Made by a program: the position numbers and the translations under genes. Shown here piece by piece: positions 8,066 to 15,806 of a stretch of DNA of 61,528 nucleotides (the first letter of the stretch is position 1; the number at the start of each line of letters is the position of its first letter). The notes under the pieces are model-generated. The model was not told the DNA's origin, ran no database searches, and worked only from the letters and a program-made list of their open reading frames with translations. The DNA is taken from positions 1 through 61,528 of the forward strand of contig VFZC01000014.1 in NCBI GenBank assembly GCA_016871355.1, in the 5' to 3' direction. Source of the stretch: Actinomycetota bacterium (lineage in GTDB: Bacteria; Actinomycetota; Acidimicrobiia; Acidimicrobiales; Ilumatobacteraceae).

Positions 8066-9054
8066 CAGCGCACCAGACACTTGCGGAACCTTTGGGTGAT
8101 CTCGTCACGATCGAGATTGCGACCGATGAAGATCATCTTGTTCACTCGGTCCTCTTTCTCACCCCAGGCTCGATCGGGTTGACCGTCGAACAACATGTGC
8201 ACACCCTGGAAGACGAAGCGATTGTCGGAGCCAAATACGTTGAGGATTCCCTTCATTCGGAAGATGTCGACTCCCTTTTCACCAAGGAGCCATCCGAGCC
8301 AGTCGTTGATCTTCTCCACATCGACTTGTCCAGCCTCTTCGATACCCACCGAGACGATCGACTGGTCATGGACGTGCTCTGAATCGTCGAGGAATGTCGG
8401 CTCCACTTCGAGTACACGTTGAAGATCAAACGCTCCCACGTTCAGCACCCAATCAAGGTCCACCTTGCTCATGTGAGTGCGAACGACCGAGGCCGACGCG
8501 TTGATCGACCGCAAGTGACCCTCGACCTCGACAAGCTCCTCCTCCGAGGCCAGATCGGTCTTGTTCAGAAGAATTCGGTCGGCGAAAGCGATCTGCTCGA
8601 GTGCTTCGTTTTCCACCCCATCCGCCTTCTCTTCGAAGAGATGCATGGATAGGTGTTTTGCATCGACAACGGTGACGATCGCGTCGAGACGCAATTGAGA
8701 GCGGATCTCATCGTCGACGAAAAATGTTTGGGCCACGGGAGCTGGATCCGCCAGTCCGGTGGTCTCTACGAGGATGTAGTCGAACCTGTCGCGACGCTTC
8801 ATCAGCGTGCCGAGAATCCGGATGAGGTCGCCACGAACGGTGCAGCAGATGCAACCGTTGTTCATCTCGAAAATTTCCTCCTCGGCATCAATGATCAACG
8901 CGTCGTCGACGCCCACCTCGCCGAACTCGTTCTCGATGACTGCGATTCGTTTCCCGTGGTTCTCGCTCAGGATGTAGTTGACGAGCGTGGTTTTCCCACT
9001 GCCCAAGAAACCGGTCACGACCGTGACCGGCACTTTGCTGTCGGACGTCGACAT
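8065..9054 (-). CDS. CobW/COG0523 family GTP-dependent zinc metallochaperone
   Basis: 329-residue G3E GTPase. Walker A is GFLGSGKTTLVNY near the N-terminus. The metal-binding GCICC motif is in MNNGCICCTVRGDL, the Walker B/switch region follows as ETTGLADPAPV, and the base-specificity motif is NKTD. The C-terminal CobW_C domain ends in FIGRNLDRDEI. Family members (ZNG1, YjiA, ZigA) deliver zinc to client proteins under zinc limitation. A good Shine-Dalgarno (GGAGGG) supports ATG 9054 over an in-frame ATG at 9081, which abuts the Zur-like box. First gene of the leftward operon; divergent from the importer. Confidence 0.93.
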   Translation of the reverse strand: MSTSDSKVPVTVVTGFLGSGKTTLVNYILSENHGKRIAVIENEFGEVGVDDALIIDAEEEIFEMNNGCICCTVRGDLIRILGTLMKRRDRFDYILVETTGLADPAPVAQTFFVDDEIRSQLRLDAIVTVVDAKHLSMHLFEEKADGVENEALEQIAFADRILLNKTDLASEEELVEVEGHLRSINASASVVRTHMSKVDLDWVLNVGAFDLQRVLEVEPTFLDDSEHVHDQSIVSVGIEEAGQVDVEKINDWLGWLLGEKGVDIFRMKGILNVFGSDNRFVFQGVHMLFDGQPDRAWGEKEDRVNKMIFIGRNLDRDEITQRFRKCLVR

Positions 9055-9085
9055 GAAACCCTCCGAATGAAGTTCGCTCATAATG

Positions 9086-9100
9086 TGAGAATCATTCTCA
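9086..9100. promoter_or_regulatory. Zur-like operator in the cobW/znuA divergent promoter
   Basis: TGAGAATCATTCTCA is a perfect 15-bp palindrome resembling known Zur boxes (TGAAAATNATTTTCA type). It is centred 39 nt from the cobW start and 28 nt from the znuA start, so one repressor could control both transcription units. Which Fur-family protein binds cannot be read from sequence. Confidence 0.8.
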
Positions 9101-9120
9101 TTATTGATAACATACCAGAC

Positions 9121-10092
9121 ATGAACCAACCAACTAAGCCCTGGCTGACGGGACTTTCGCTCGTCGGCGCTCTCTTTCTGTCCTCGTGCGCGAGTTCGAC
9201 GACATCGTCCTCGACTGGTGTCGCACCAGTAGAGCGGCCGAAACTCTCGATCGCTGCATCCTTCTACCCGATCGAGGAAATTGTCCGGTCCGTGGCCGGG
9301 GATTCGGTCGACGTGTTCGGCCTCACCCCACCCGGTGAAGGCGCCCACGACCTCGAACTGACCGCCAGCCAGGTGACCAGACTGGAAACGGCCGACATCG
9401 TCTTCTACATCGGCGATGGTTTCCAGCCGGGCGTCGAGAAGGTTCTCTCCTCCTTGCCGTCCACAACCAAGAAGGTGGACCTCCTCCAGGAACTCACCGT
9501 TGTCGATGTCATCCCGCAATTGGAGGGCACCGAAGGTGAGACCGACGGAGAGGTTCTCGCTTCCGGAAAGGATCCTCACGTATGGCTGGACCCGGCCAAC
9601 ATGGCGACGATGACGCGCTCGGTCGCGTCCGTCCTTTCGTCGGCCGCGGGTCTCGATGCCGACGCGATCGGTGCTGCGGCCAATGCCTACGTGAGCGAGC
9701 TCGAGACGCTCGGGGCCGAGTTCGACGCCGGCCTCGCCAACTGCCAGAGCCGGGTTCTCGTCACCTCACACCGTGCGTTCGAGTACCTGGCCCAGCGCAC
9801 CAATCTTCAACAGGTAGCGATTGCGGGGGTGAACCCCGATGAAGAGCCGTCTGCCAAGTCCCTCGAGGCGATCGCCAAGTTTGCGGCCGCGAACAACGTT
9901 TCGACAATCTTCTTCGAGACCCTCTTGCCGCCCGATCTGGCCAACGTCATCGCGAACGAGATCGGAGCCACAACCGACCTCCTCGACCCGATCGAAGGCT
10001 TCAGCCAAGAAGACCTGGACGAGGGGGCTTCGTACGTTGTGGCACAGCGATCCAATTTGGAACGACTGCGTCAAGGTTTGGAGTGCTCCTGA
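9121..10092 (+). CDS. znuA: Zinc ABC transporter substrate-binding lipoprotein (ZnuA/TroA family)
   Basis: 323 residues. A lipoprotein signal ends in the lipobox LSSC (MNQPTKPWLTG then a hydrophobic stretch), so the protein is membrane-anchored outside the cell. Cluster A-I metal-binding residues are visible: His in GEGAHDLELTA, His in DPHVWLDPAN, His in VTSHRAFEYLA and an acidic residue in FFETLLPPDL. The loop that is His-rich in ZnuA is instead acidic here (QLEGTEGETDGEV), which is less usual. Start ATG 9121 lies next to the Zur-like palindrome; no clear ribosome site. The ATPase gene begins immediately after the stop. Confidence 0.93.
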   Translation: MNQPTKPWLTGLSLVGALFLSSCASSTTSSSTGVAPVERPKLSIAASFYPIEEIVRSVAGDSVDVFGLTPPGEGAHDLELTASQVTRLETADIVFYIGDGFQPGVEKVLSSLPSTTKKVDLLQELTVVDVIPQLEGTEGETDGEVLASGKDPHVWLDPANMATMTRSVASVLSSAAGLDADAIGAAANAYVSELETLGAEFDAGLANCQSRVLVTSHRAFEYLAQRTNLQQVAIAGVNPDEEPSAKSLEAIAKFAAANNVSTIFFETLLPPDLANVIANEIGATTDLLDPIEGFSQEDLDEGASYVVAQRSNLERLRQGLECS

Positions 10093-10824
10093 ATGAAGCA
10101 CTCCTCGGATCCCCCGTCCGGACCCGTGTTGGCCGTCGCACACCTCAGCGTCTCGTACGAATCGACTCGTGCTCTGGACGACATCAGCTTCGAAATCGGA
10201 GAGGGTGAGGTTGTTGCTCTCATCGGCGCCAACGGCGCCGGCAAGTCGAGCCTCTTGAAGGCTCTCGCGGGACAGATCCGACACACTGGTGATGTCGTCA
10301 TTGGCGGCCAACACTGTCACCACCTCGATCGACAAGTCATCGGATACATACCCCAGGCGCCTTCGGTGAACTACTCGTTTCCCATACGAGTGCGCGACGT
10401 CGTCCTCGGGGGACGCCGTCGTTTCGGTCGGGTTGGGCTTCGCCCTGACCCGACCGATGTTGTGGCCGTTGAATCCTGCCTCGGCCAGGTCGGCCTAGCC
10501 GACTTGGCCGACCGACCGCTCTCGAAGCTGTCGGGAGGCCAGCAACAACGGGTGTTGTTGGCCCGAGCCCTGGCTCAGGAGGCCAGCATTTTGCTTCTCG
10601 ACGAGGCCGCAGCCGGCGTCGATGAGCGGCGCGCCGATGCCCTCATCGACACGTTCGACATACTGGCCGACCGTGGAAAGTCAGTGCTGATCTCCAGCCA
10701 CAACCTTGCGTTCGTCAAGCGTCGCTTCGCCCGATGTATCGGCATCAACACCACTCTTCTCGTCGATGGGAATCCCCGTGAAGTACTGGATACGGACGCA
10801 CTCACCAATCTGTTGAGCAAATGA
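10093..10824 (+). CDS. znuC: Zinc ABC transporter ATP-binding protein
   Basis: 243-residue nucleotide-binding subunit. Walker A is GANGAGKSSLL, signature LSGGQQQRVLLARAL, Walker B ILLLDEAAAGVD, and the switch histidine lies in VLISSHNLAF. Its ATG directly follows the znuA stop codon and its end overlaps the permease start by 4 nt (ATGA), so the three genes form one operon. It energises zinc (possibly manganese) import through the adjacent permease. Confidence 0.94.
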   Translation: MKHSSDPPSGPVLAVAHLSVSYESTRALDDISFEIGEGEVVALIGANGAGKSSLLKALAGQIRHTGDVVIGGQHCHHLDRQVIGYIPQAPSVNYSFPIRVRDVVLGGRRRFGRVGLRPDPTDVVAVESCLGQVGLADLADRPLSKLSGGQQQRVLLARALAQEASILLLDEAAAGVDERRADALIDTFDILADRGKSVLISSHNLAFVKRRFARCIGINTTLLVDGNPREVLDTDALTNLLSK

Positions 10825-11687
10825 TCGATTTTCTCGTCGACCCGTTCGCTTCCAGCTTCACCCAACGCGCTGCCCTGGTCAGCCTCCTCGTCGCGCTCCT
10901 GGCTCCCTCGATTGGGGTCTGGATCATCCACCGTCAGCTCTCGTACATGGCCGACGCAATGTCACATTCGACCCTGGTGGGAGTTGCACTCACCTTCGCG
11001 TGGTTCGGACGGGGAGCGATTCTGATCGGTGCGCTCGCTGCCGGACTGACGGTCACTCTGATCATCGCCTACTTCACCCAAAAGTCGACGTTGCCTCGTG
11101 ACGCTGTGATCGCAGTTGTCGCCTCGGGCTTCTTCGCGTCCGGAATCATCGCGCTGGGCCGAGTCGATACCAACATTTCTCTCAATCACTTGCTGTTCGG
11201 CCAACTTCTCACGGTCACCTCAACCGACCTAAAAATCACTCTGGTGCTCGTTGTCATCGTGCTCGCATACGTCACGAGCAACTTTCGGGATCTCACCTTC
11301 GTCACGCTCGATCCATTGCACGCCCGACAAGTGGGCATAGCCGTCGGTCGCCAGACCAATGTGGTCTTGGTTCTCATTGCGATGAGCGTCGTGGTCTGCA
11401 TCAGCACGGTCGGAATCGTGTTGACCGTCTCGTTGCTCATCGGGCCCGCACTTTCCGCACGTCTGGTCACGTCGACGATCGCACAACAAGTGCTGGCCGG
11501 AACCGGGCTGGCGCTGTTCCAAGTGTTCACCGGCTTCGTGATCTCATACCATCTCGATATGGCCCCCGGCCCCACTATTGCTGTCCTCGGCACGGCCATC
11601 TTCTTGCTGACCCACCTGGCGGCCTCACTGATCCGCTCTGACCTCCGGACGGCCCGTCATCCACGGCGTTGGCCGGTCAAGCCGTAA
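10821..11687 (+). CDS. znuB: Zinc ABC transporter permease (ABC-3 family)
   Basis: 288-residue integral membrane protein with about eight hydrophobic segments. The family segments RQLSYMADAMSHSTLVGVAL near the N-terminus and VLTVSLLIGPALSARLV are characteristic of ABC-3 (ZnuB/MntB) permeases. Starts inside the ATPase stop codon. The last codons and TAA stop lie at the beginning of boundary repeat copy 2, so the island ends precisely with this gene. Confidence 0.94.
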   Translation: MIDFLVDPFASSFTQRAALVSLLVALLAPSIGVWIIHRQLSYMADAMSHSTLVGVALTFAWFGRGAILIGALAAGLTVTLIIAYFTQKSTLPRDAVIAVVASGFFASGIIALGRVDTNISLNHLLFGQLLTVTSTDLKITLVLVVIVLAYVTSNFRDLTFVTLDPLHARQVGIAVGRQTNVVLVLIAMSVVVCISTVGIVLTVSLLIGPALSARLVTSTIAQQVLAGTGLALFQVFTGFVISYHLDMAPGPTIAVLGTAIFLLTHLAASLIRSDLRTARHPRRWPVKP

Positions 11688-12291
11688 CTGAAACCGCCCA
11701 AAGCGCCGAACCGACCAATTCGAGCACAAGGTCGCCGACGACGTAGTCACGCATCACCTTCTCGCCGTCCCAGAGCGCCGAGGCAGCCGGAAGCGGAATC
11801 GTCAAGCTGTCGTTGTTCAATTGTCCGTGCAGAGCATTCGACCAGCGCACCAAAGTGGTCTGGGTCTCGTCAGCGCCGAGGAAATCACCCGTGTAGGGGT
11901 TGACATATGCCGATCGACCACTGTCCAGACCAAAGACAGTCGACGCACCCGAGTCACGGGGCGGTGTCATCGACACGATCGGGTCCTCGGGCAGATTGGT
12001 TTCAACCGTTGCCGCCTGTTCGTCGAACGACACCACGGTTGATCCCCGATCCACTCGACGCAGTTCGGATTGAAACCCGTCCTGGATCGGCTGGGTGTAC
12101 GGGATCACCAACCCAGTAATCGCAAACATGACGAGGAACGGCGCAACGATGATTCCGGAGTAGAAGTGGACTCGCCAAAGGTTTCTCCATCGTTCGCTGG
12201 AGGCAGCCTGCTGTCGTTCGTACTTTTCGATCTCTTCCTCAGTCACAGAAAACTGGTCGGAGAAGGTTCCTCGAGAGTTCCCGCGGCTCAA
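11677..12291 (-). pseudogene. Truncated PepSY-associated transmembrane protein
   Basis: 204 residues. The family usually exceeds 400 residues with four membrane segments. Here only the N-terminal cytoplasmic part (EEEIEKYERQQAASSERWRN), TM1 (FYSGIIVAPFLVMFAITGL) and the first PepSY-like periplasmic part (SAYVNPYTGDFLGAD) remain. The expected second membrane helix is cut off after DLVLELVG, exactly where repeat copy 2 begins; the final residues SALWAVSVTA are encoded by the repeat. The frame begins with a weak TTG at 12291, next to repeat copy 3. Family members are linked to iron or siderophore reduction. Probably a non-functional remnant. Confidence 0.7.
11683..11716 (+). repeat. Boundary repeat, copy 2
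   Basis: CGTAACTGAAACCGCCCAAA continuing to GACC at 11716. It overlaps the 3' ends of both the znuB gene and the truncated PepSY gene. It matches copy 1 over its right two thirds and copy 3 over its left two thirds. Confidence 0.7.
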
Positions 12292-12305
12292 CGGACATCC
12301 TGACT

Positions 12306-12330
12306 CCGTAACCGAAACCGCCGAAGCGCG
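12306..12330 (+). repeat. Boundary repeat, copy 3 (diverged)
   Basis: CCGTAACCGAAACCGCCGAA continuing to GCGCG. It differs from copy 2 by one substitution and a short deletion over about 23 nt. It lies just upstream of the truncated PepSY frame. A small hairpin (12345-12350 / 12361-12366) follows. Confidence 0.5.
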
Positions 12331-12408
12331 TGACTGGAGGAATCCCTTGACGCTGCCCCATCAAGGCCTGCGGGCTTTCCCTCCGCCTCCCCGCACGACG
12401 GGTTCGGC

Positions 12409-13227
12409 TCAGCCGCCCATGTTCAGGATGCGGGCATCGAAATAGAACGTCGTGACACCGGATTCGATACTGATGGCGGCCGGATGCACCGAGCTGCGCC
12501 ACAACAGGTCGATGGTGTCACCCGGACCGGCCGACCACCACACGATGAACCAGGGCTGAGGCGAGCCGTCGTTGGTGGCCGACCACACGAACGAGCGAAA
12601 GCAATCGGAGGGCATGATCGTGGCGGTGGCGACGGCAACGTCGAGGTAATCGACGAAGTCGCCGGGGGTCACGTCGTACGATGCCGTGACTTGCGTCGAC
12701 CAGTCGAAAATGTCGGTGCCAAGCCTGCGCATGGTCGACAGGAACGTGCCCCAGTCGCCGAGCCAGGCGGTTTCGAAGCGCTCGCCAGAGCAACCGTGAG
12801 TACGGACGACGACACGAATGTCTTCACGCGCGGTGAAGGGGACCTCGACGGACGGAGGATTGCTCATCGGATCGGCGACGAACGGCTGAACCTGGATCGA
12901 CGACAGTTCGCCGCTGGCGTCGAAGAACACCTCGTCGAGAACGTACGCGCCGTCGGGGAGTGGCTCTCCCGCGCTCGGTGTGGGCGACAGCGGACCGGTG
13001 CGTGATCCCGCATGGCTCCACTCGGGGTAGTCGGTCGTTTCGGTCCAACCTGGTTCGAGTGGAGCGATCGCAATGCTGGTGCCAGGGACCGTGTCGAGCA
13101 CATTGTCGAGCACCGTGTCGAGCACGGTGTCAGGGACCGTGTCGTCACCGCCACCGCAGGCAACCAACACAGCGACCATGCACATGAGGGTCAGCGAGGC
13201 CGTCGAGAGGGTGCGATGGTGATTCAC
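12409..13227 (-). CDS. Secreted lipoprotein of unknown function with a tandem-repeat linker
   Basis: 272 residues starting at GTG 13227. The signal peptide ends in the lipobox VLVACGGG, so it should be a lipid-anchored extracellular protein. Directly after the lipid anchor comes a tandem repeat of four residues, DTV(P/L), five times, matching a 12-nt DNA repeat. The mature part has no family I recognise; it is rich in Trp and acidic residues, with two cysteines (HGCSGE and SDCFRS) that could form a disulfide. A TAGAAC -10 box (13235-13240, minus strand) sits 7 nt before the start, indicating a leaderless mRNA. Confidence 0.8.
   Translation of the reverse strand: MNHHRTLSTASLTLMCMVAVLVACGGGDDTVPDTVLDTVLDNVLDTVPGTSIAIAPLEPGWTETTDYPEWSHAGSRTGPLSPTPSAGEPLPDGAYVLDEVFFDASGELSSIQVQPFVADPMSNPPSVEVPFTAREDIRVVVRTHGCSGERFETAWLGDWGTFLSTMRRLGTDIFDWSTQVTASYDVTPGDFVDYLDVAVATATIMPSDCFRSFVWSATNDGSPQPWFIVWWSAGPGDTIDLLWRSSVHPAAISIESGVTTFYFDARILNMGG
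13084..13143 (-). repeat. 12-bp tandem repeat, five units, within the lipoprotein gene
   Basis: Units at 13084-13095, 13096-13107, 13108-13119, 13120-13131 and 13132-13143, all ending in GTC on the plus strand and differing by 1-4 bases. They encode a repeated Asp-(Thr/Asn)-Val-(Pro/Leu) linker. Unit number could vary between strains without breaking frame. Confidence 0.85.
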
Positions 13228-13237
13228 ACCCGTTGTT

Positions 13238-14350
13238 CTAGCCGAGATCGTCCGCGACCGCGGGATGCACCACGCGACCGCTCTCCACGTTGACGGCTCC
13301 GACCAATTCGCCATGGACCGACAACGCCGCCGACCACCCGCTGGCCAGTGCGCGAACGTAGGGGAGAGTCGCCGCCGTGAGCGCGGCCGTCGACGAACGC
13401 GGAACGGCCGCGGGCATGTTCGGCGTGGCCGACACGCGCACGCGACCCATGAGCCGCACTGGATCGGCGTGTGACGTGAGCTGAACTCCCTCCACGCAAC
13501 CACCTTGATCGATCGCGATGTCGACGACCACCGATCCTTCCGGCATCAGGTCGAGAACCTTCTTCGTGATGACGATCGGCGCCTTGTGGCCCGGTGCGAG
13601 TACTGCGCCCACCATCACCTCGGTGATCGGAGCCAGTTCTTCGATCGCTTGCGGTGTCGACACGATCGCGCGAGCGAGCGGTCCGCAGTCACGAGCAACG
13701 GCTTGTGCCCGTTCGATGGCGAGGTCGGCGACGATCACTTCGGCGCCCATTCCGGCCGCCACTTCGGCGGCGTGTCGTCCGGACACACCGGCTCCGATCA
13801 CGAGCACCGTGGTCGGCTCGACACCGGGCAAACCGCCCATCAACATGCCGCGCCCACCGTTGCGTGCCTCGAGATACGACGCCGCGATCTGGGTGGCCAG
13901 GCGCCCGGCGACCATGCTCATGGGGGCCAACAACGGAAACGTGCGATCGATCTCCACCGACTCGTACGCGATGGCCCGACACCCCGATGCGCACAGCGCC
14001 TCCGCCACGTCGGGTGCGGCGGCGAGATGGAGGTAGGTGAAGAGGGTGTGATGCGCGCGGAACTTGCCGAACTCGGCTGGCTGCGGCTCCTTCACATGCA
14101 GCAGGAGAGTGGCTTCGGCGAACACCGCGTCGGCGGTCGGAGCGATCCGTGCACCGGCTGCGCTGTATTCGTCGTCCTTGAATCCCGATCCGAGCCCGGC
14201 ACCCGCCTCCACGATGACGGTGCGTCCGTCGGCAACCAGCGCGGCGGCACCCTTGGGAGTGAGCGAAACGCGCCGCTCGTGTTCCTTCACTTCTTTCAGA
14301 ACGCCGACGACTTGTGCTGACTCCCACACCGACGATGCTTCGTGTGACAT
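13238..14350 (-). CDS. ald: Alanine dehydrogenase
   Basis: 370 residues. NAD-dependent interconversion of L-alanine and pyruvate plus ammonia. N-terminal substrate domain: GVLKEVKEHERRVSLTP with the conserved Arg and Lys, and LLHVKEPQPAEF. The Rossmann NAD domain has VLVIGAGVSGRHAAEVAAGMGA. Downstream family marks are VGAVLAPGHKAPIVIT and VVVDIAIDQGGCVEG. Length matches the family (about 370). ATG 14350 is preceded by a strong Shine-Dalgarno (GGAAGGAG). It may be partly a related lysine/NAD(P) transhydrogenase-type protein, but the motif set fits Ald best. Confidence 0.93.
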   Translation of the reverse strand: MSHEASSVWESAQVVGVLKEVKEHERRVSLTPKGAAALVADGRTVIVEAGAGLGSGFKDDEYSAAGARIAPTADAVFAEATLLLHVKEPQPAEFGKFRAHHTLFTYLHLAAAPDVAEALCASGCRAIAYESVEIDRTFPLLAPMSMVAGRLATQIAASYLEARNGGRGMLMGGLPGVEPTTVLVIGAGVSGRHAAEVAAGMGAEVIVADLAIERAQAVARDCGPLARAIVSTPQAIEELAPITEVMVGAVLAPGHKAPIVITKKVLDLMPEGSVVVDIAIDQGGCVEGVQLTSHADPVRLMGRVRVSATPNMPAAVPRSSTAALTAATLPYVRALASGWSAALSVHGELVGAVNVESGRVVHPAVADDLG

Positions 14351-14459
14351 GCCGACTCCTTCCGCCTCGTGTCTTCAGTCAACCAATCGTCGAGGGTTCC
14401 GGTTCGTGGTCTTTCGTCCCATCCTCACTCTGCAACACCCCCTGCGTACTGTCGAACGC

Positions 14460-15806
14460 ATGTACGAAGACCTCCAACGACTTCGTGAGCGGATCGCTCT
14501 CGATGATCGAACGGTCGATGAGCGGTTCGCGGGCATCGTCGCCGGGGTCGAACCCATCGATCAGATCACGGGCACGCTTCGCAGCATGGTCGATTCGGCG
14601 CTCGGGCACGATCACCGCCACCTGGGCGACACCCTCGGTTCTCTCGAACGCGTGTCGCGGGCGGTCGAGGCCGCCGTCCTTCACATCCTCGATGATGCCG
14701 AACGACGCGGCGAACATCGTGCCGACGGACATCTATCCCTCACCGGCTGGCTCGGCTCGGTCACACGCACGTCGCCCTCCGAGCGGCGGGCGCGCAGGCA
14801 GTCGCTCCGACTCGTGCGACTGGCACCTGAATTCGGTTCAGCCCTCGCGAGGGGCCACGTACCCGTTGCCTCGTTGCGTCAGTTGGCCACGGCGTTGTCA
14901 CCCCGGACCGAGCACGCAGTGGCACCGTTGGCCCCGTCGCTACTCGAAGCTATGCAGACGCTTCCGGTGGCCGACTTCGCCCGCGTCGTCAAGCGCTGGG
15001 AACAACTCGCCGACGCCGACGGTGTCGAGTGGATCCACGACATCGTTCATAAACAACGCCACGCTCATCTCTCCCAGGTGGGCGACGAAGTCGTCCTCAG
15101 CGGCTCGTTCGGACAGGCCCAAGCGGCCGTCATGCGCGAGGTCTGGGACCAGTTCACCCAGGCCGAGTTCGCCGCCGATGTTGACGAAGCGCGCCGGAAC
15201 GGTGTTGCCGAACCGATCGGTGCCGATCTCTCTCGCACTCATGCCCAGCGGCGCGCCGACGCCTTGTATGCGGTGTTCCTGGCGGCGGCCTCCTCATCGG
15301 GCCGAACACCGAGACCGTTGGTCAACATCCTCGTCGACGCCACCACGTTCGAACAGGCGGTCGGACGAGCACTCGGCGCACGCGTCGACACGGCCCTCGA
15401 TCCCGAGCGCTTTGCCCACTACACGTGCCACACGACCAACGGTCACTCGCTCTCGGCAGCCGACGTGGTGCGGGCCGCTTTGGTGGGCCACGTACGCGCG
15501 GTCGTTCGTGACTCTCGTGGACGCGTGGTGCACCTCGGACGCCGTCGTCGACTGTTCGCCGGGGCCTCGCGTGAAGCCGTGTGGATCCAAGGCGCGCAGT
15601 GCCATTGGCCGGGTTGCGGAGCCGATCACTGTCAGGTCGACCACATCGAATCGTGGCGCGAGTCGGGTGAAACCAGTCCGGCCAATGGTCTGGCGCTGTG
15701 CGGTCGACACAACCGATGGAAAGAACGTGGTTATCTCGTGACCGTCGACGCCCTCGGGCGGGCGGTCGTTCACCGACCCGACGGGTCGCGTATCGATCCC
15801 GTCTAG
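14460..15806 (+). CDS. DUF222 / HNH endonuclease domain-containing protein
   Basis: 448 residues. N-terminal alpha-helical DUF222 region (about residues 20-330, with LTGWLGSVTRTSPSERRARR) followed by a C-terminal HNH nuclease: CHWPGCGADHCQVDHIESW and NGLALCGRHNRWKERG give the zinc cysteines, the DH of the active site, the Asn and the final His. The family is very common and multicopy in high-GC actinomycetes; its biological role is unsettled. ATG 14460 is preceded by a possible TACTGT -10 box. It converges on the next gene with a 4-nt overlap of stops. Confidence 0.9.
   Translation: MYEDLQRLRERIALDDRTVDERFAGIVAGVEPIDQITGTLRSMVDSALGHDHRHLGDTLGSLERVSRAVEAAVLHILDDAERRGEHRADGHLSLTGWLGSVTRTSPSERRARRQSLRLVRLAPEFGSALARGHVPVASLRQLATALSPRTEHAVAPLAPSLLEAMQTLPVADFARVVKRWEQLADADGVEWIHDIVHKQRHAHLSQVGDEVVLSGSFGQAQAAVMREVWDQFTQAEFAADVDEARRNGVAEPIGADLSRTHAQRRADALYAVFLAAASSSGRTPRPLVNILVDATTFEQAVGRALGARVDTALDPERFAHYTCHTTNGHSLSAADVVRAALVGHVRAVVRDSRGRVVHLGRRRRLFAGASREAVWIQGAQCHWPGCGADHCQVDHIESWRESGETSPANGLALCGRHNRWKERGYLVTVDALGRAVVHRPDGSRIDPV

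Noticed and set aside
6033-11716. Integrase, transposase or integron attC as the agent of the zinc island
   Set aside because: No recombinase gene lies in or next to the island, and the repeats lack the long imperfect palindrome of attC sites. The mechanism is left open.
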